From Glaciecola sp. 33A (GTDB lineage Bacteria > Pseudomonadota > Gammaproteobacteria > Enterobacterales > Alteromonadaceae): DNA of 64,000 bases. The notes beneath the pieces were generated by a model. It was not told the DNA's origin and ran no database searches. It saw only the letters and a program-made list of their open reading frames with translations. The stretch spans positions 1 to 64,000 of the forward strand of contig NZ_PJAR01000030.1 in assembly GCF_002836745.1 (NCBI RefSeq), given 5' to 3'. Made by a program: the position numbers and the translations under genes. Below are positions 1 through 8,391 of the stretch, in pieces (position 1 is the stretch's first letter; every line of letters starts with the position of its first letter).

Positions 1-127
1 TAGAGCGAAAACCAGTCACACGATTAATTGGCCGTGAGGCTCGGGTTTACTGAGATAGCGGTCGTTCATCACATTCGAAATCAAGGTTTATCCACTAAAA
101 ATGGTTGCCTTATCATGCAGCCTTGCG

Positions 128-1039
128 CTATGGTCTTTTGATATAAAGTTTAGCATTTGCTATATCAATAATACTGTTCAGTTGAACCAAGTGTTTATTC
201 CCTAATATTCCAATCACGGGTGGTTGACCTTTTACGTTAACGGCGTTCATTAGTGCTGAAAAGTCAGTAATCAGGAAATCATCGATGACCATTTCATTAC
301 CAATCAAGACCTTCCCATTTCTATATACTTTCATCGGAAGCTCAAGACCCTCAGCAATAACAGTTTTTGCGGTAGGGTGGTTTTCTAACTGGAAACCATA
401 TTGGATTAAGGCAGACTCATCCAAAATGAGTTCAGGGGCGCCTGTATCGACAACAAGTCTGACGACATTTTCACTCAACTGAACATCAACAAAATTAAAC
501 CCCATTGGGGATTTATGTAACTTAATAGTTTCATATTTAGCGGTGGTTGATTTGCTCAGCAATAACTCAGTGTCATCTTTATTTTCAGGAATAAGTAGTT
601 GTGCTTTTTTTACATCCAACAAAGCGTTCAAATGGTAAAGAGCATCATAACCAATAAGACCCATTACATCAGGAGCAAATAGTCCAGAAGATTCATTAGA
701 ATAAATAGATTTGATATTCAACTGTGTTTGTCCGATCGAAAATTGTGTTATCTCAACAGCAAATGTTTCAATTACCCCTGTTTTTTCGCTACCTATAGCC
801 ACACCATCAATTTTATTTTTGCCTTTAGTTATGCCAAAAACATTTAGTTTATTAGTATAAACTACGGTACCCGTTGCACCAGTATCAAGATTGAATTTTG
901 CGTTAACCTGATTTATCGATGCTTCTATTTCAAAATAACCTTCATGGGTTTTATGGAGAGGAATAACCTGCATTTTTGCATTTAGCAAATGTGGAAAGGC
1001 TAATGAAATAGCGAACATAAATGACATGAAATTTTTCAA
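128..1039 (-). CDS. Exported retropepsin-like aspartic protease, two DTGA sites
   Basis: A 303-residue protein with a hydrophobic N-terminal signal peptide (about residues 1-21). It has two copies of the aspartic protease signature DTGA, at residues 52-55 and 198-201, each in a beta-rich half. This suggests a bilobed single-chain aspartyl protease of the retropepsin-like superfamily, acting in the periplasm or outside the cell; the substrate is unknown. The start is TTG at 1039, supported by a GGA-containing ribosome site about 8 bases upstream. It stands alone; the neighbouring DNA is gene-poor, and a 21-bp tandem duplication lies just upstream. Family assignment is fairly sure from the paired DTGA motifs; activity is inferred. 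Confidence 0.8.
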   Translation of the reverse strand: MKNFMSFMFAISLAFPHLLNAKMQVIPLHKTHEGYFEIEASINQVNAKFNLDTGATGTVVYTNKLNVFGITKGKNKIDGVAIGSEKTGVIETFAVEITQFSIGQTQLNIKSIYSNESSGLFAPDVMGLIGYDALYHLNALLDVKKAQLLIPENKDDTELLLSKSTTAKYETIKLHKSPMGFNFVDVQLSENVVRLVVDTGAPELILDESALIQYGFQLENHPTAKTVIAEGLELPMKVYRNGKVLIGNEMVIDDFLITDFSALMNAVNVKGQPPVIGILGNKHLVQLNSIIDIANAKLYIKRP

Positions 1040-1052
1040 GCAAAGTTCCTTT

Positions 1053-1094
1053 TTTATTTTTAAAGCTATAAGATTTATTTTTAAAGCTATAAGA
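1053..1094. repeat. Perfect 21-bp tandem duplication
   Basis: Two identical 21-bp units, 1053-1073 and 1074-1094, sit head to tail 14 bases upstream of the TTG start of the minus-strand protease gene. They therefore fall in its promoter or leader region. The unit is AT-rich and ends in AAAGCTATAAGA. It looks like a recent slippage or duplication event. Confidence 0.9.
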
Positions 1095-1608
1095 GTCTAG
1101 CTTCCCATATTAGTTCCTAACTTTCTATTGTTTGGTTGAAGTTAGTTTTACATCAATTTATCTTATGTTCGCTTACTGCTAATCGGTCTCGTTCATTGGG
1201 TAGAGGGTGAATAGCCGCTTCTGGCACAAAGCTCGCACACGAATTTGACCGGCTTAACGGCAGGTTTTTCGGTATTTAAGAGCGAGTTGATCTGGTAAAA
1301 AAGGGCAGTTTGGCAACGTAGCGATTTTCTTGTATTTGGCAGGGCGCGAACCCGAAAATAGCGAATTAAAAACAGATGTGAGTGACGATTGAAAGAATGA
1401 GCTAATCGTTAGTCTTGCTTGCGCCGCTTAAAAAATAGGAGGTACTGAGCAGTAAGTCAATGATATTGGGTGCTTACCACCTCACAACAGAGGTTACCAT
1501 TAACTTTACACATGATTTTCAGTCGCTCTTCTCCTCGTAAAGCCCATGTGTAACGCACTTTTCAATTTTGTATTAATGTTTATCCATTTACTTACTCGTC
1601 AATCTAAA
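1095..1608. other. Gene-poor stretch with a possible dispersed repeat
   Basis: No convincing gene. On the minus strand about 68 codons (roughly 1196-1400) stay open without a supported start. Around 1183-1230 the DNA resembles 20634-20667: both contain TAATCGGTC followed by TGAATAGCCGCT and TGGCA. This suggests a dispersed intergenic repeat rather than coding sequence. Confidence 0.4.
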
Positions 1609-1636
1609 CATAACACCCGCTTCAAGCTTTTGTTAC
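1609..1636 (-). repeat. Truncated attC-like element at the 3' end of the 71-aa gene
   Basis: Read on the minus strand, the gene's stop codon lies inside TAACAAAAGC, followed by GCTTGAAGCGGGTGTTATG. The second half matches the GCTTGAAnnGGTGTTRT pattern also present at the element upstream of the gene (1871-1941). Stop codons embedded in a recombination site are typical of integron cassettes, but at about 28 bp this element lacks the usual central spacer, so it is at most a deleted attC. Confidence 0.35.
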
Positions 1637-1848
1637 TTGCCATCTGATTCTGAGCGCTTGGGTACGCTTCCTGTTATTACAATCGTTAGTAGACCAATGA
1701 CTGCAAAAACACTTATAAAAAATGTAACATCAAACTCAAACCCATCGCCTAACAAAAGACCGACGACAGCGAAGATGAGTAATGCGAGAAAAGGTAAAAC
1801 TACTATTCCCGCTATTATTCGTATTGGCAATCTTACTTTGCTATTCAT
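1633..1848 (-). CDS. Small two-helix membrane protein, possible integron cassette product
   Basis: A 71-residue protein of unknown function with two predicted membrane helices (about residues 9-33 and 41-60) and a short polar, charged C-terminus. The ATG at 1848 is preceded by a GGAGAG ribosome site about 10 bases away, so it is probably a real gene. It is flanked on both sides by attC-like repeats in the arrangement expected for a single integron gene cassette: a repeat just upstream of the start and another overlapping the stop. No integrase is visible in the window. Function cannot be assigned. Confidence 0.55.
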   Translation of the reverse strand: MNSKVRLPIRIIAGIVVLPFLALLIFAVVGLLLGDGFEFDVTFFISVFAVIGLLTIVITGSVPKRSESDGK

Positions 1849-1870
1849 TACGCTTTACTCTCCATTAATT

Positions 1871-1941
1871 GGCTTACAACACCAATTCAAGCGGCGGGCG
1901 CGCGCGCTTCGCGAACATCCGTCTTCAAATTCGTTGTGTGC
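1871..1941 (-). repeat. attC-like imperfect inverted repeat
   Basis: The ends GCTTACAAC (1872-1880) and GTTGTGTGC (1933-1941) are near-complementary. Inside them, AATTCAAGCGG and the inverse of AATTTGAAGACGG form a second pair around a GC-rich centre that can fold (CGCGCGCTTCGCG). This is the outer-pair, inner-pair and spacer layout of an integron attC site, about 70 bp long. It lies 23 bases upstream of the 71-aa gene. Confidence 0.5.
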
Positions 1942-1945
1942 TAAC

Positions 1946-3152
1946 AGAAATATTACCCCTATCCATGTAAAAATTTCAAATTTATTTTCTTTAAAGTTAC
2001 CAACTTATTATGAATACTTTATTATTATCAATACCTTACCAATTTATTGATAATAATTACCACCACTTTTCTACGATTACTATAACGGCATAGTAACAAC
2101 AGCGTCCAAAACATAAGGATTAGCTGGCCTAACCGCGGCTTTTAACCTTATTGAATGTAGATGACTTAGAAGGGTATTTCAAAGAATGTCGGCTTTTTTG
2201 CTTAAGGGGCTTATTTTGATGTCAAAAGGTGCTCAAAACTCCAACGTGTTAAATTCTTTTCCAAAGCCCTCCAATAATATTCGGCGACTGTCAGCAATTG
2301 CCGTTTACTTGCCTGTCAACGCCATAGATAAAAACCTCATTTCTAGCAAAAAATGACAACTAAAATCTAGAAAATAACTACAACCGCTTACTTGGGCAAA
2401 GCTGACCAATGGAACAGTAAACAACTCTGTTGCTTTGTCAGCATCTTTATTGTCGACCAAAATTTCAGCTTTTTGAGAAGAGTTTCGCTATTAATAGCTG
2501 AGTAGCTTACTTTATTTTTAGTAGCGCACGTTTCGAGTAGCGTACTTTTTTAAGCAGTAGCACAGCATAAAAACTAGTGTTACCAGATTGATTTGCGGAT
2601 TGTCGCTGCCAGTGCCAATCTCGAGCTGTTCTAGGTCCATTGAACGTGCCTTCTTGTGTTGAATTGTAACGCTGATTCACACCATCTGTTTCACAGCTTT
2701 CGCTAAAAATGATGCCAGCATTGCTCGCGCTGACATAAGTGATTAAAAGTAGTAACGAAAGTGCCGGTATTTTGATTCCGTAAAGCGTGATTTATTTCCT
2801 TCCTTGGTAAAATTTTAGATACTTAGTGTGACAGGTTTCCGAACCATATCGACTGTACTGAAAGACCGTTTTTCAAAGTTACCGGCATACTTTCTTACTC
2901 TTATTCATTCGCCAAGCCCTTGTGTCTATATTGCTGGGAACAAAACCTCGCTAAAAATCGCTTGTTATTTGTACTATTGAAAGATTTATGTAACAACATA
3001 GGTCTTTAAGAAGAACTAATCGCAAAGCTGTGATCTATTTTTGAAAAATTGAATTCTGTGTTCTGATTATTTGTATGTAAATAAGCAAGTAAGCTGAAGT
3101 ATAAAATAGGTGATGGAAAGCAGATGATTGATCAAACACTAACACCAATGGA
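1946..3152. other. Gene-poor stretch with decayed coding sequence
   Basis: No complete gene is supported. The only coding-like signal is a broken minus-strand frame between about 2305 and 2791, listed separately. The rest shows no recognisable RNA gene, mobile element or terminator. Confidence 0.5.
2305..2791 (-). pseudogene. Remnant of an exported protein gene
   Basis: On the minus strand a frame stays open from 2791 to 2507 (94 codons). It encodes a plausible signal peptide ending near VSASNA, followed by a polar sequence containing GIIFSESCETDG. An AGGAAGG ribosome-site-like stretch lies just upstream, but the first codon is ATC, so the start seems lost. A second open stretch (2487-2305, about 60 codons, beginning near SQKAEILVDNKDADK) follows in a different frame without a start. 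Together they look like a frameshifted, decayed gene for a secreted protein. I do not recognise the family. Confidence 0.3.
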
Positions 3153-3161
3153 GTGTGTAAA

Positions 3162-4385
3162 TTGGAAATAGGCATTGTACTCATATTATTCTGCGTTAGC
3201 GGATATACCATGCTCGCTAAAAGCCTCTCAAAAACTGTCATTACGGCTCCGATGTTTTTCATCGTTCTTGGTTTGGTCATGTCACAATCAGGCATACTAG
3301 AAGTACATGATTCAAAAGAAGTATTGTATTTAATCGCTGAAATTGCGTTGATTATTATCCTATTTTTAGATGCCTCTCAAATCGACTTAAGACAGCTCAA
3401 AAAGCAAAATACTTGGCCTTTGCGCATGTTGCTAATAGGGTTACCCTTATCAATTGTGCTGGGGACATTGGCTGGATATATATTTTTTCCGCACTGGCCC
3501 CTGGTAATGATAGCGCTAGTTGCCGCAATTATGGCTCCCACCGATGCCGCTCTTGGCGAAGCCGTTGTCAGTAATAAATCCGTCCCTGAAAATGAACGTC
3601 AAACTTTAACCGTTGAAAGTGGCTTAAATGACGGCTTAGCGCTACCCATAATACTATTTTTGGCAAGCTTGGTAGCTATGTCTAACGCACCTCAAGGGGA
3701 CAATTTAGACTGGCTAATATTTGGTGCAAGCCAAGTTCTAATGGGAATAGCGGTTGGCTTTTTCATGGGTTGGAGCAGCGGTCGCTTATTTCTATTTGGT
3801 GAATCACGTGAGTTAACTTCGCACATATATCAAGGTATCGGGGTGCTAGCACTCACTGGTACATCTTATTTGATGGCTAGCCTTTTAGGCGGTAATGGGT
3901 TTATTTCTGCCTTTGTGTCTGGCTTAGCATTTGGCAATATTGTGAAAGGACACTGCCGATTTATTTATCAATTCGCCGAAAGCGAAGGTCAAATGTTGGT
4001 ATGGGCAGCATTTATCGTGGTTGGTTTAGGTTTATTGCCAGAAGCACTTGAACATTTAACGCTGCCGGTAGCTGGCTATATTCTTGTCAGCTTATTTTTA
4101 GTTCGGCCCATCGCGATTTATATCTCCTTAATCGGCACTCAATCCAAACCAATTACGCGACTATTCTTAGGTTGGTTTGGCCCAAGAGGCTTAGCCACCG
4201 CTTTATTTGCTCTGATAGTGTCAGAACAAATACTCGGTGATTATGCTAACGCCGTCTTAGTGGTTGCGATTAACGCTGTATGGATGAGCGTCCTTTTACA
4301 CGGAATTACGGCTTCATTAGGGGCACAATGGTATGGAAAACATGTTCAAGGCATGATGCCAAAAAAACAAAAAAATGACGTTTAA
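3162..4385 (+). CDS. CPA1-family cation/proton antiporter (NhaP type)
   Basis: About 407 residues with roughly 12 hydrophobic segments across the inner membrane; it should exchange Na+ or K+ for H+. Family hallmarks are APTDAALGEAVV, the ESGLNDGLALP motif with its conserved transport-site acidic residues, and WFGPRGLATALFA near the C-terminus. The cytosolic tail is short, unlike antiporters with TrkA-C or cNMP regulatory tails. I chose TTG at 3162 because a GGAG ribosome site (3150-3153) lies 8 bases before it; the in-frame GTG at 3153 overlaps that site. It is monocistronic, with 235 bp before the next gene. Ion specificity cannot be read from the sequence. Confidence 0.88.
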   Translation: MEIGIVLILFCVSGYTMLAKSLSKTVITAPMFFIVLGLVMSQSGILEVHDSKEVLYLIAEIALIIILFLDASQIDLRQLKKQNTWPLRMLLIGLPLSIVLGTLAGYIFFPHWPLVMIALVAAIMAPTDAALGEAVVSNKSVPENERQTLTVESGLNDGLALPIILFLASLVAMSNAPQGDNLDWLIFGASQVLMGIAVGFFMGWSSGRLFLFGESRELTSHIYQGIGVLALTGTSYLMASLLGGNGFISAFVSGLAFGNIVKGHCRFIYQFAESEGQMLVWAAFIVVGLGLLPEALEHLTLPVAGYILVSLFLVRPIAIYISLIGTQSKPITRLFLGWFGPRGLATALFALIVSEQILGDYANAVLVVAINAVWMSVLLHGITASLGAQWYGKHVQGMMPKKQKNDV

Positions 4386-4620
4386 TCACGAGATTCTGAG
4401 CCTTTCTGACATACAAATTGAAGCAGCTAGGATGGTCGAGTTAAACAAAATCAGGGTAAGGGACATTGAAGTCACTCACGCAGATCAATCATCCGCGGCG
4501 TTAGCGTATTGAGGACCGTCCATTATTGAGATTATTACAGATGTTGGACTCGTCTAGTTCACAGCATCCCTAGTTCTGAAGTTTTTCCGTCAATAAATAT
4601 ACTAAAAGGCGTCTATTACA

Positions 4621-6237
4621 ATGAAAAAAGTCAGTATCGCAAGTTGGAATGAAATAGAAGATCGCACGCCTGCATATGCACTCGTGGCGAATGTGGATCT
4701 AGTGATTGTGCGCTACGGTGACAAAGTTTCGGTCTTATATGGTCGTTGCGCTCACCGCGGTGCTCTAATGTCGGATGGTCACGTGGATGGCGACAATATT
4801 ATATGTGGTGTGCATAACTGGGACTATCGCTTAGATACAGGCGTTAGTGAGTATGACAACGCTGAGGTATTGCATAAATTTTCGGCTTGGATTGAGAGTG
4901 AGCAAGTATGGGTAGATGAAGATGAAATATCTGCCTGGCATAGTGCTAACCCCCAACCCTATGCCCGCGATACATACCAAGGCCTATTTCAAGACCATAC
5001 CGGCACAAAAGACGAGCCACATGTAAAATTGATCAGGGAGCTGGCGGGCAATGGATTAAGTCGACTTGGGCATCATGGCCCGATGGCAGCCATGGGCGTA
5101 TCTCATTTGGAATTGCCTAGCTGGGACGATTTACAGTTTAATGTTGCGCAACTGGCTACCAGACCCTTACTTGACGACGATGCCGTTGCAACGGAAGTGA
5201 TTATTGGTCCACGGGCAAAAAAGCCCTTACGCTTGAAGATCCCTCTATTTGTTTCCGATATGAGTTTCGGTGCTTTGTCTGAAGAAGCCAAAACCGCATT
5301 AGCAATAGGCGCTGAATCTGCAGGCACTGGTATTTGTTCTGGCGAAGGTGGCATGCTGCCAGAGGAGCAGCAAAATAACTCTCGATACTTTTACGAATTG
5401 GCCTCAGCGCGTTTTGGGTTTTCTTGGGACAAGGTACAAAAGTGCCAAGCCTTTCATTTCAAGGGCGGCCAAGGCGCAAAAACAGGCACTGGTGGTCATC
5501 TTCCTGGCAACAAAGTAGTAGGAAAAATTGCAGAAGTTCGGGGTCTACAGCCGGGTCAAGATGCAATATCGCCGGCGACTTTTCCTGAATGGACATCGGT
5601 CGCACAAATTAAAGACTTTGCCGACGAATTAAGAGAAAAAACCGGCGGTATTCCAGTCGGATACAAGCTGTCAGCGCAGAAAATAGAACAGGATATTGAT
5701 GCCGCTCTGGAAATCGGTTGTGACTACATCATTCTAGATGGCAGAGGTGGTGGCACGGGGGCTGCACCCACGATATTTAGAGATAACATATCAGTACCCA
5801 CAATACCTGCTTTGGCCCGCGCCAGACATCATTTGGATCGCAATGGTCCAGGCGGTGTGTCGTTAATTATTACCGGTGGATTGCGTGTGCCCGCTGATTT
5901 TGCCAAAGCATTGGCATTAGGTGCTGATGCTATTGCGCTGTCAAACTCTGCCTTGCAAGCGATAGGATGTTTGGGTATGCGGGCGTGTAACACTAATAAC
6001 TGTCCAGTAGGAATTGCTACTCAGAAAAAAGATCTTCGTGCTCGGCTTATGGTTGAAGACGCAGCTAAACGTTTAGAACGCTTTTTTAACGCAAGTACTG
6101 ACTTAATGACAATTCTTGCTAGAGCTTGTGGGCATAACGATTTACAGCAGTTCTGCATAGACGATTTAACCACATTCAAGTCTCAAATGGCAGATTTAAC
6201 GGGTGTGCAATTTGGCGGTATGCGAGGACGATTATAA
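4621..6237 (+). CDS. Rieske-fused, FMN-binding glutamate-synthase-like protein
   Basis: 538 residues. An N-terminal Rieske [2Fe-2S] domain carries C43-x-H45 and C62-x2-H65. The rest is the FMN-binding alpha subunit core of glutamate synthase, with GGTGAAP and GGLRVPADFAKALALGADA (phosphate/FMN binding) and the cluster cysteines C450, C456 and C461 in CLGMRACNTNNCPVG, which hold a [3Fe-4S] centre in glutamate synthase. The glutaminase and GXGXG domains of true GltB are absent, so this is a stand-alone redox enzyme with an unknown substrate. It is the first gene of an operon; its TAA overlaps the next ATG by one base. Fusion of a Rieske domain directly to this core is unusual and hints at an electron chain with the membrane Rieske protein downstream. 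Confidence 0.85.
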   Translation: MKKVSIASWNEIEDRTPAYALVANVDLVIVRYGDKVSVLYGRCAHRGALMSDGHVDGDNIICGVHNWDYRLDTGVSEYDNAEVLHKFSAWIESEQVWVDEDEISAWHSANPQPYARDTYQGLFQDHTGTKDEPHVKLIRELAGNGLSRLGHHGPMAAMGVSHLELPSWDDLQFNVAQLATRPLLDDDAVATEVIIGPRAKKPLRLKIPLFVSDMSFGALSEEAKTALAIGAESAGTGICSGEGGMLPEEQQNNSRYFYELASARFGFSWDKVQKCQAFHFKGGQGAKTGTGGHLPGNKVVGKIAEVRGLQPGQDAISPATFPEWTSVAQIKDFADELREKTGGIPVGYKLSAQKIEQDIDAALEIGCDYIILDGRGGGTGAAPTIFRDNISVPTIPALARARHHLDRNGPGGVSLIITGGLRVPADFAKALALGADAIALSNSALQAIGCLGMRACNTNNCPVGIATQKKDLRARLMVEDAAKRLERFFNASTDLMTILARACGHNDLQQFCIDDLTTFKSQMADLTGVQFGGMRGRL

Positions 6238-6437
6238 TGCTAACAGCGAGCCTAATTTACTTACTAATTGGCATAATGTTTGCCATCGTTTTTTTTGTTA
6301 TTGGATATCGTAAAATCGACCCATCAGCAGCGGGCACGCCCTGGTTTGTGAGACTTCTATGGACCCCAGCAGCCTTAGCAATTTGGCCAATTCTGATCAT
6401 CAAGTGGCTTCGGCCTCGTGCTTTTAAGCCAAACTAA
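6237..6437 (+). CDS. Small two-helix membrane protein of the Rieske operon
   Basis: A 66-residue hydrophobic protein with two predicted membrane segments (about 4-24 and 39-57) separated by a short polar loop containing RKIDPSAAGTPW. Its ATG overlaps the stop of the upstream Rieske flavoprotein (TAATG), implying translational coupling. No family is recognised. Position and size suggest a membrane anchor or small subunit for the flavoprotein complex; this is inference. Confidence 0.7.
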   Translation: MLTASLIYLLIGIMFAIVFFVIGYRKIDPSAAGTPWFVRLLWTPAALAIWPILIIKWLRPRAFKPN

Positions 6438-6449
6438 GGAGCTATTGAG

Positions 6450-6605
6450 ATGAAAAGAAAACATCAAAAAATCCATCTAATGGTATGGCTGTTATTACTG
6501 CCTTTTCTAGTATGGATTGTTTATCATGCCAATCAAGGCCGCTTTGATATAGAAGACGTGTATCATCCCTCGTCCACTCCCGTTGAAGGAGGTAAATTAC
6601 CATGA
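6450..6605 (+). CDS. 51-residue single-pass membrane protein
   Basis: A short gene starting with ATG at 6450, about 10 bases after an AAGGAG ribosome site. It encodes 51 residues: a basic start (MKRKHQK), one membrane helix (about residues 10-26) and a 25-residue polar tail likely on the periplasmic side. Its TGA overlaps the next gene's ATG (ATGA), so it fits tightly between two operon genes, which supports it being real. Function is unknown; perhaps an assembly or accessory subunit of the Rieske/ferric-reductase-like protein. Confidence 0.7.
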   Translation: MKRKHQKIHLMVWLLLLPFLVWIVYHANQGRFDIEDVYHPSSTPVEGGKLP

Positions 6606-7459
6606 GCCATAGATTTGTCCCTGTTCAATGGAATAATAATAAGAAAGCATATGACAAAGCGCTATGGCTGAGCATCGTCATTTATATCGCTATTTTTGTG
6701 ATTATCAGCGTGGTGATACATACAGGAGAAGAAGCATTGGTGCCGATGACAATGCTTATTCGTGCGTTCGGTTCACTTGGATTTATTCTGCTGACATTAA
6801 TTTTATGTATAGGTCCGTTGGCACGCATTGATTCTCGATTCCTACCACTTCTCTACAATCGACGCCATATGGGTGTTTCGATGTTCCTTATTGTCTTGGT
6901 ACACGCCATTTTAGTAATTATTTGGTATCACTCATTTGGCCCATTGAATCCTATTGAATCGATTTTTACCTCACCAGGCAGTTTCGATAACTCAGCTGAC
7001 GTTCCTTTTCAACCACTTGGATTCTTTGCACTGATCATTCTTTTCGTTATGGCAGATGTGAAGGAAAGTGCGGGCAAGTGGATTGATATTGGCGATTGGA
7101 AATCAATTGGTAATAACCGTGCCAAAACGATTCAAATTAGTAATGGCGAGCGCGTCGCAATATTCCGTTATGAAAACAATAAGCTAGCGGCAATTTCAAA
7201 CGTTTGCCAGCATCAAAATGGTCCTTTGGGTGAAGGTTGTATCATCGATGGCTTGATCACTTGCCCTTGGCATGGTTTTCAGTATCGCCCAGAAGATGGC
7301 CGTTCACCCGCACCATTTACTGAGCGCGTTGGCACATACGAATTAAAAATGGAAGCGGACAAAGTTATGTTAAACACGGCGGGGTTGCCAGATGGAACAG
7401 AGCGTCCAGTGTTAGTGATCGAGCAGCTTATCAACGTGGAGACCATAGCCAATGCGTAA
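6602..7459 (+). CDS. Ferric-reductase-like membrane protein with Rieske domain
   Basis: 285 residues. The N-terminal half has about four membrane helices (21-43, 55-75, 92-110, 136-152). It resembles the ferric-reductase transmembrane domain, including RRHMGVSMFLIVLVHAIL, where H89 and H101 could be haem ligands. The C-terminal half is a Rieske domain with C202-x-H204 and C221-x2-H224 (VCQHQNGPLG and CPWHGF). It overlaps the small upstream gene by 4 bases and the downstream gene by 8, so the operon is tight. Likely role: electron transfer between a membrane haem and the Rieske centre, possibly partnering the Rieske flavoprotein encoded first. Substrate unknown. Confidence 0.8.
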   Translation: MSHRFVPVQWNNNKKAYDKALWLSIVIYIAIFVIISVVIHTGEEALVPMTMLIRAFGSLGFILLTLILCIGPLARIDSRFLPLLYNRRHMGVSMFLIVLVHAILVIIWYHSFGPLNPIESIFTSPGSFDNSADVPFQPLGFFALIILFVMADVKESAGKWIDIGDWKSIGNNRAKTIQISNGERVAIFRYENNKLAAISNVCQHQNGPLGEGCIIDGLITCPWHGFQYRPEDGRSPAPFTERVGTYELKMEADKVMLNTAGLPDGTERPVLVIEQLINVETIANA

Positions 7460-8276
7460 AAATAATGAGTTTTTTGTGGGCTACCTTAAGGCCCCACAGT
7501 CAATTGTTTCTTTTTATAAGATTGTCGTTCCTATCTTTTTATTGATTGCCATTGCCGTAGGGGTTTGGTTATCACTGAATCAACAAAGTGCGGGCAAAGG
7601 AGTAGCGGAATTGTCTAATCAGTCAACCATGTCTGGTTACCTTACCTTAGACCCTTATCCGGTCTTGCATCATGTGGGCGAAGAAAAGCGCTCCGTGATC
7701 TTAGTAGACCGATTTAAGAAGTCGGCTAATGACTTATTACAACCCTATGCAAATCAATGGATCACCGTTTCTGGCTTGCCCATCGATAGAGGCGATTGGG
7801 TCATGTTGCAAGTTCCTGCTGACGCTGAGGTGCAGGTGGTGTCGAATAAAATGGGTCTTGAAGTTAGCGATCAATATTTGGGAGAAGTGACTTTTGAAGG
7901 TGAGATTATCGATTCAAAGTGTTTCCTTGGGGTAATGAAACCTGGCGGAGGTAAAGTACACCGTGCCTGCGCTCGCTTGTGTCTGCTCGGCGGAGTGCCG
8001 CCTATGCTAGCGGTCAAGAATCAACAGGGTGAGCGTTTGGGCTATTTATTGATGAATGAAGATGGCAGTAGCGCCTCAATTCCTTTATCAGACAAGGTAG
8101 CCGTACCTGTGAGATTATCAGGCACATTATTGCAGCGGGGCGAACTACAATATGTGCGTCTAAATGCCAGTAACGTAAAACTGCTTACAGGTTCAAAATT
8201 AGCAGATTATGGCGAAACCTTAGCTCAGATGTCTGATGAAGACGTGGCGATGCTGAACCATGACCATGACCATTAG
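7452..8276 (+). CDS. Membrane-anchored extracytoplasmic protein with Cys/His motif
   Basis: 274 residues: one N-terminal membrane helix (about 21-43) and a soluble region that should lie in the periplasm. A central motif reads DSKCFLGVMKPGGGK then VHRACARLC, giving three cysteines and a histidine in a pattern that could bind metal or haem. The C-terminus ends in HDHDH. The start overlaps the preceding stop by 8 bases, making it the fifth gene of the redox operon. I recognise no named family. A periplasmic electron-transfer or metal-binding partner for the Rieske/ferric-reductase-like protein is a reasonable but unproved role. Confidence 0.65.
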   Translation: MRKNNEFFVGYLKAPQSIVSFYKIVVPIFLLIAIAVGVWLSLNQQSAGKGVAELSNQSTMSGYLTLDPYPVLHHVGEEKRSVILVDRFKKSANDLLQPYANQWITVSGLPIDRGDWVMLQVPADAEVQVVSNKMGLEVSDQYLGEVTFEGEIIDSKCFLGVMKPGGGKVHRACARLCLLGGVPPMLAVKNQQGERLGYLLMNEDGSSASIPLSDKVAVPVRLSGTLLQRGELQYVRLNASNVKLLTGSKLADYGETLAQMSDEDVAMLNHDHDH

Positions 8277-8391
8277 CTTTATGTTTTGCAATATTTGTGT
8301 CGCCATTTGAAAAGTAAATAGACCAACGTCGGTTTTTATTAATGATGAATTGATAAAGCCTTACATTTTTAAAATACAGGGATAGACAACA

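Noticed and set aside
1637-2050. 137-codon plus-strand frame
   Set aside because: It mirrors the real minus-strand membrane gene and runs over the attC-like repeat; the translation is low-complexity and has no ribosome site.
3035-3295. 86-codon minus-strand frame
   Set aside because: It overlaps the start of the antiporter gene on the other strand and has no family match.
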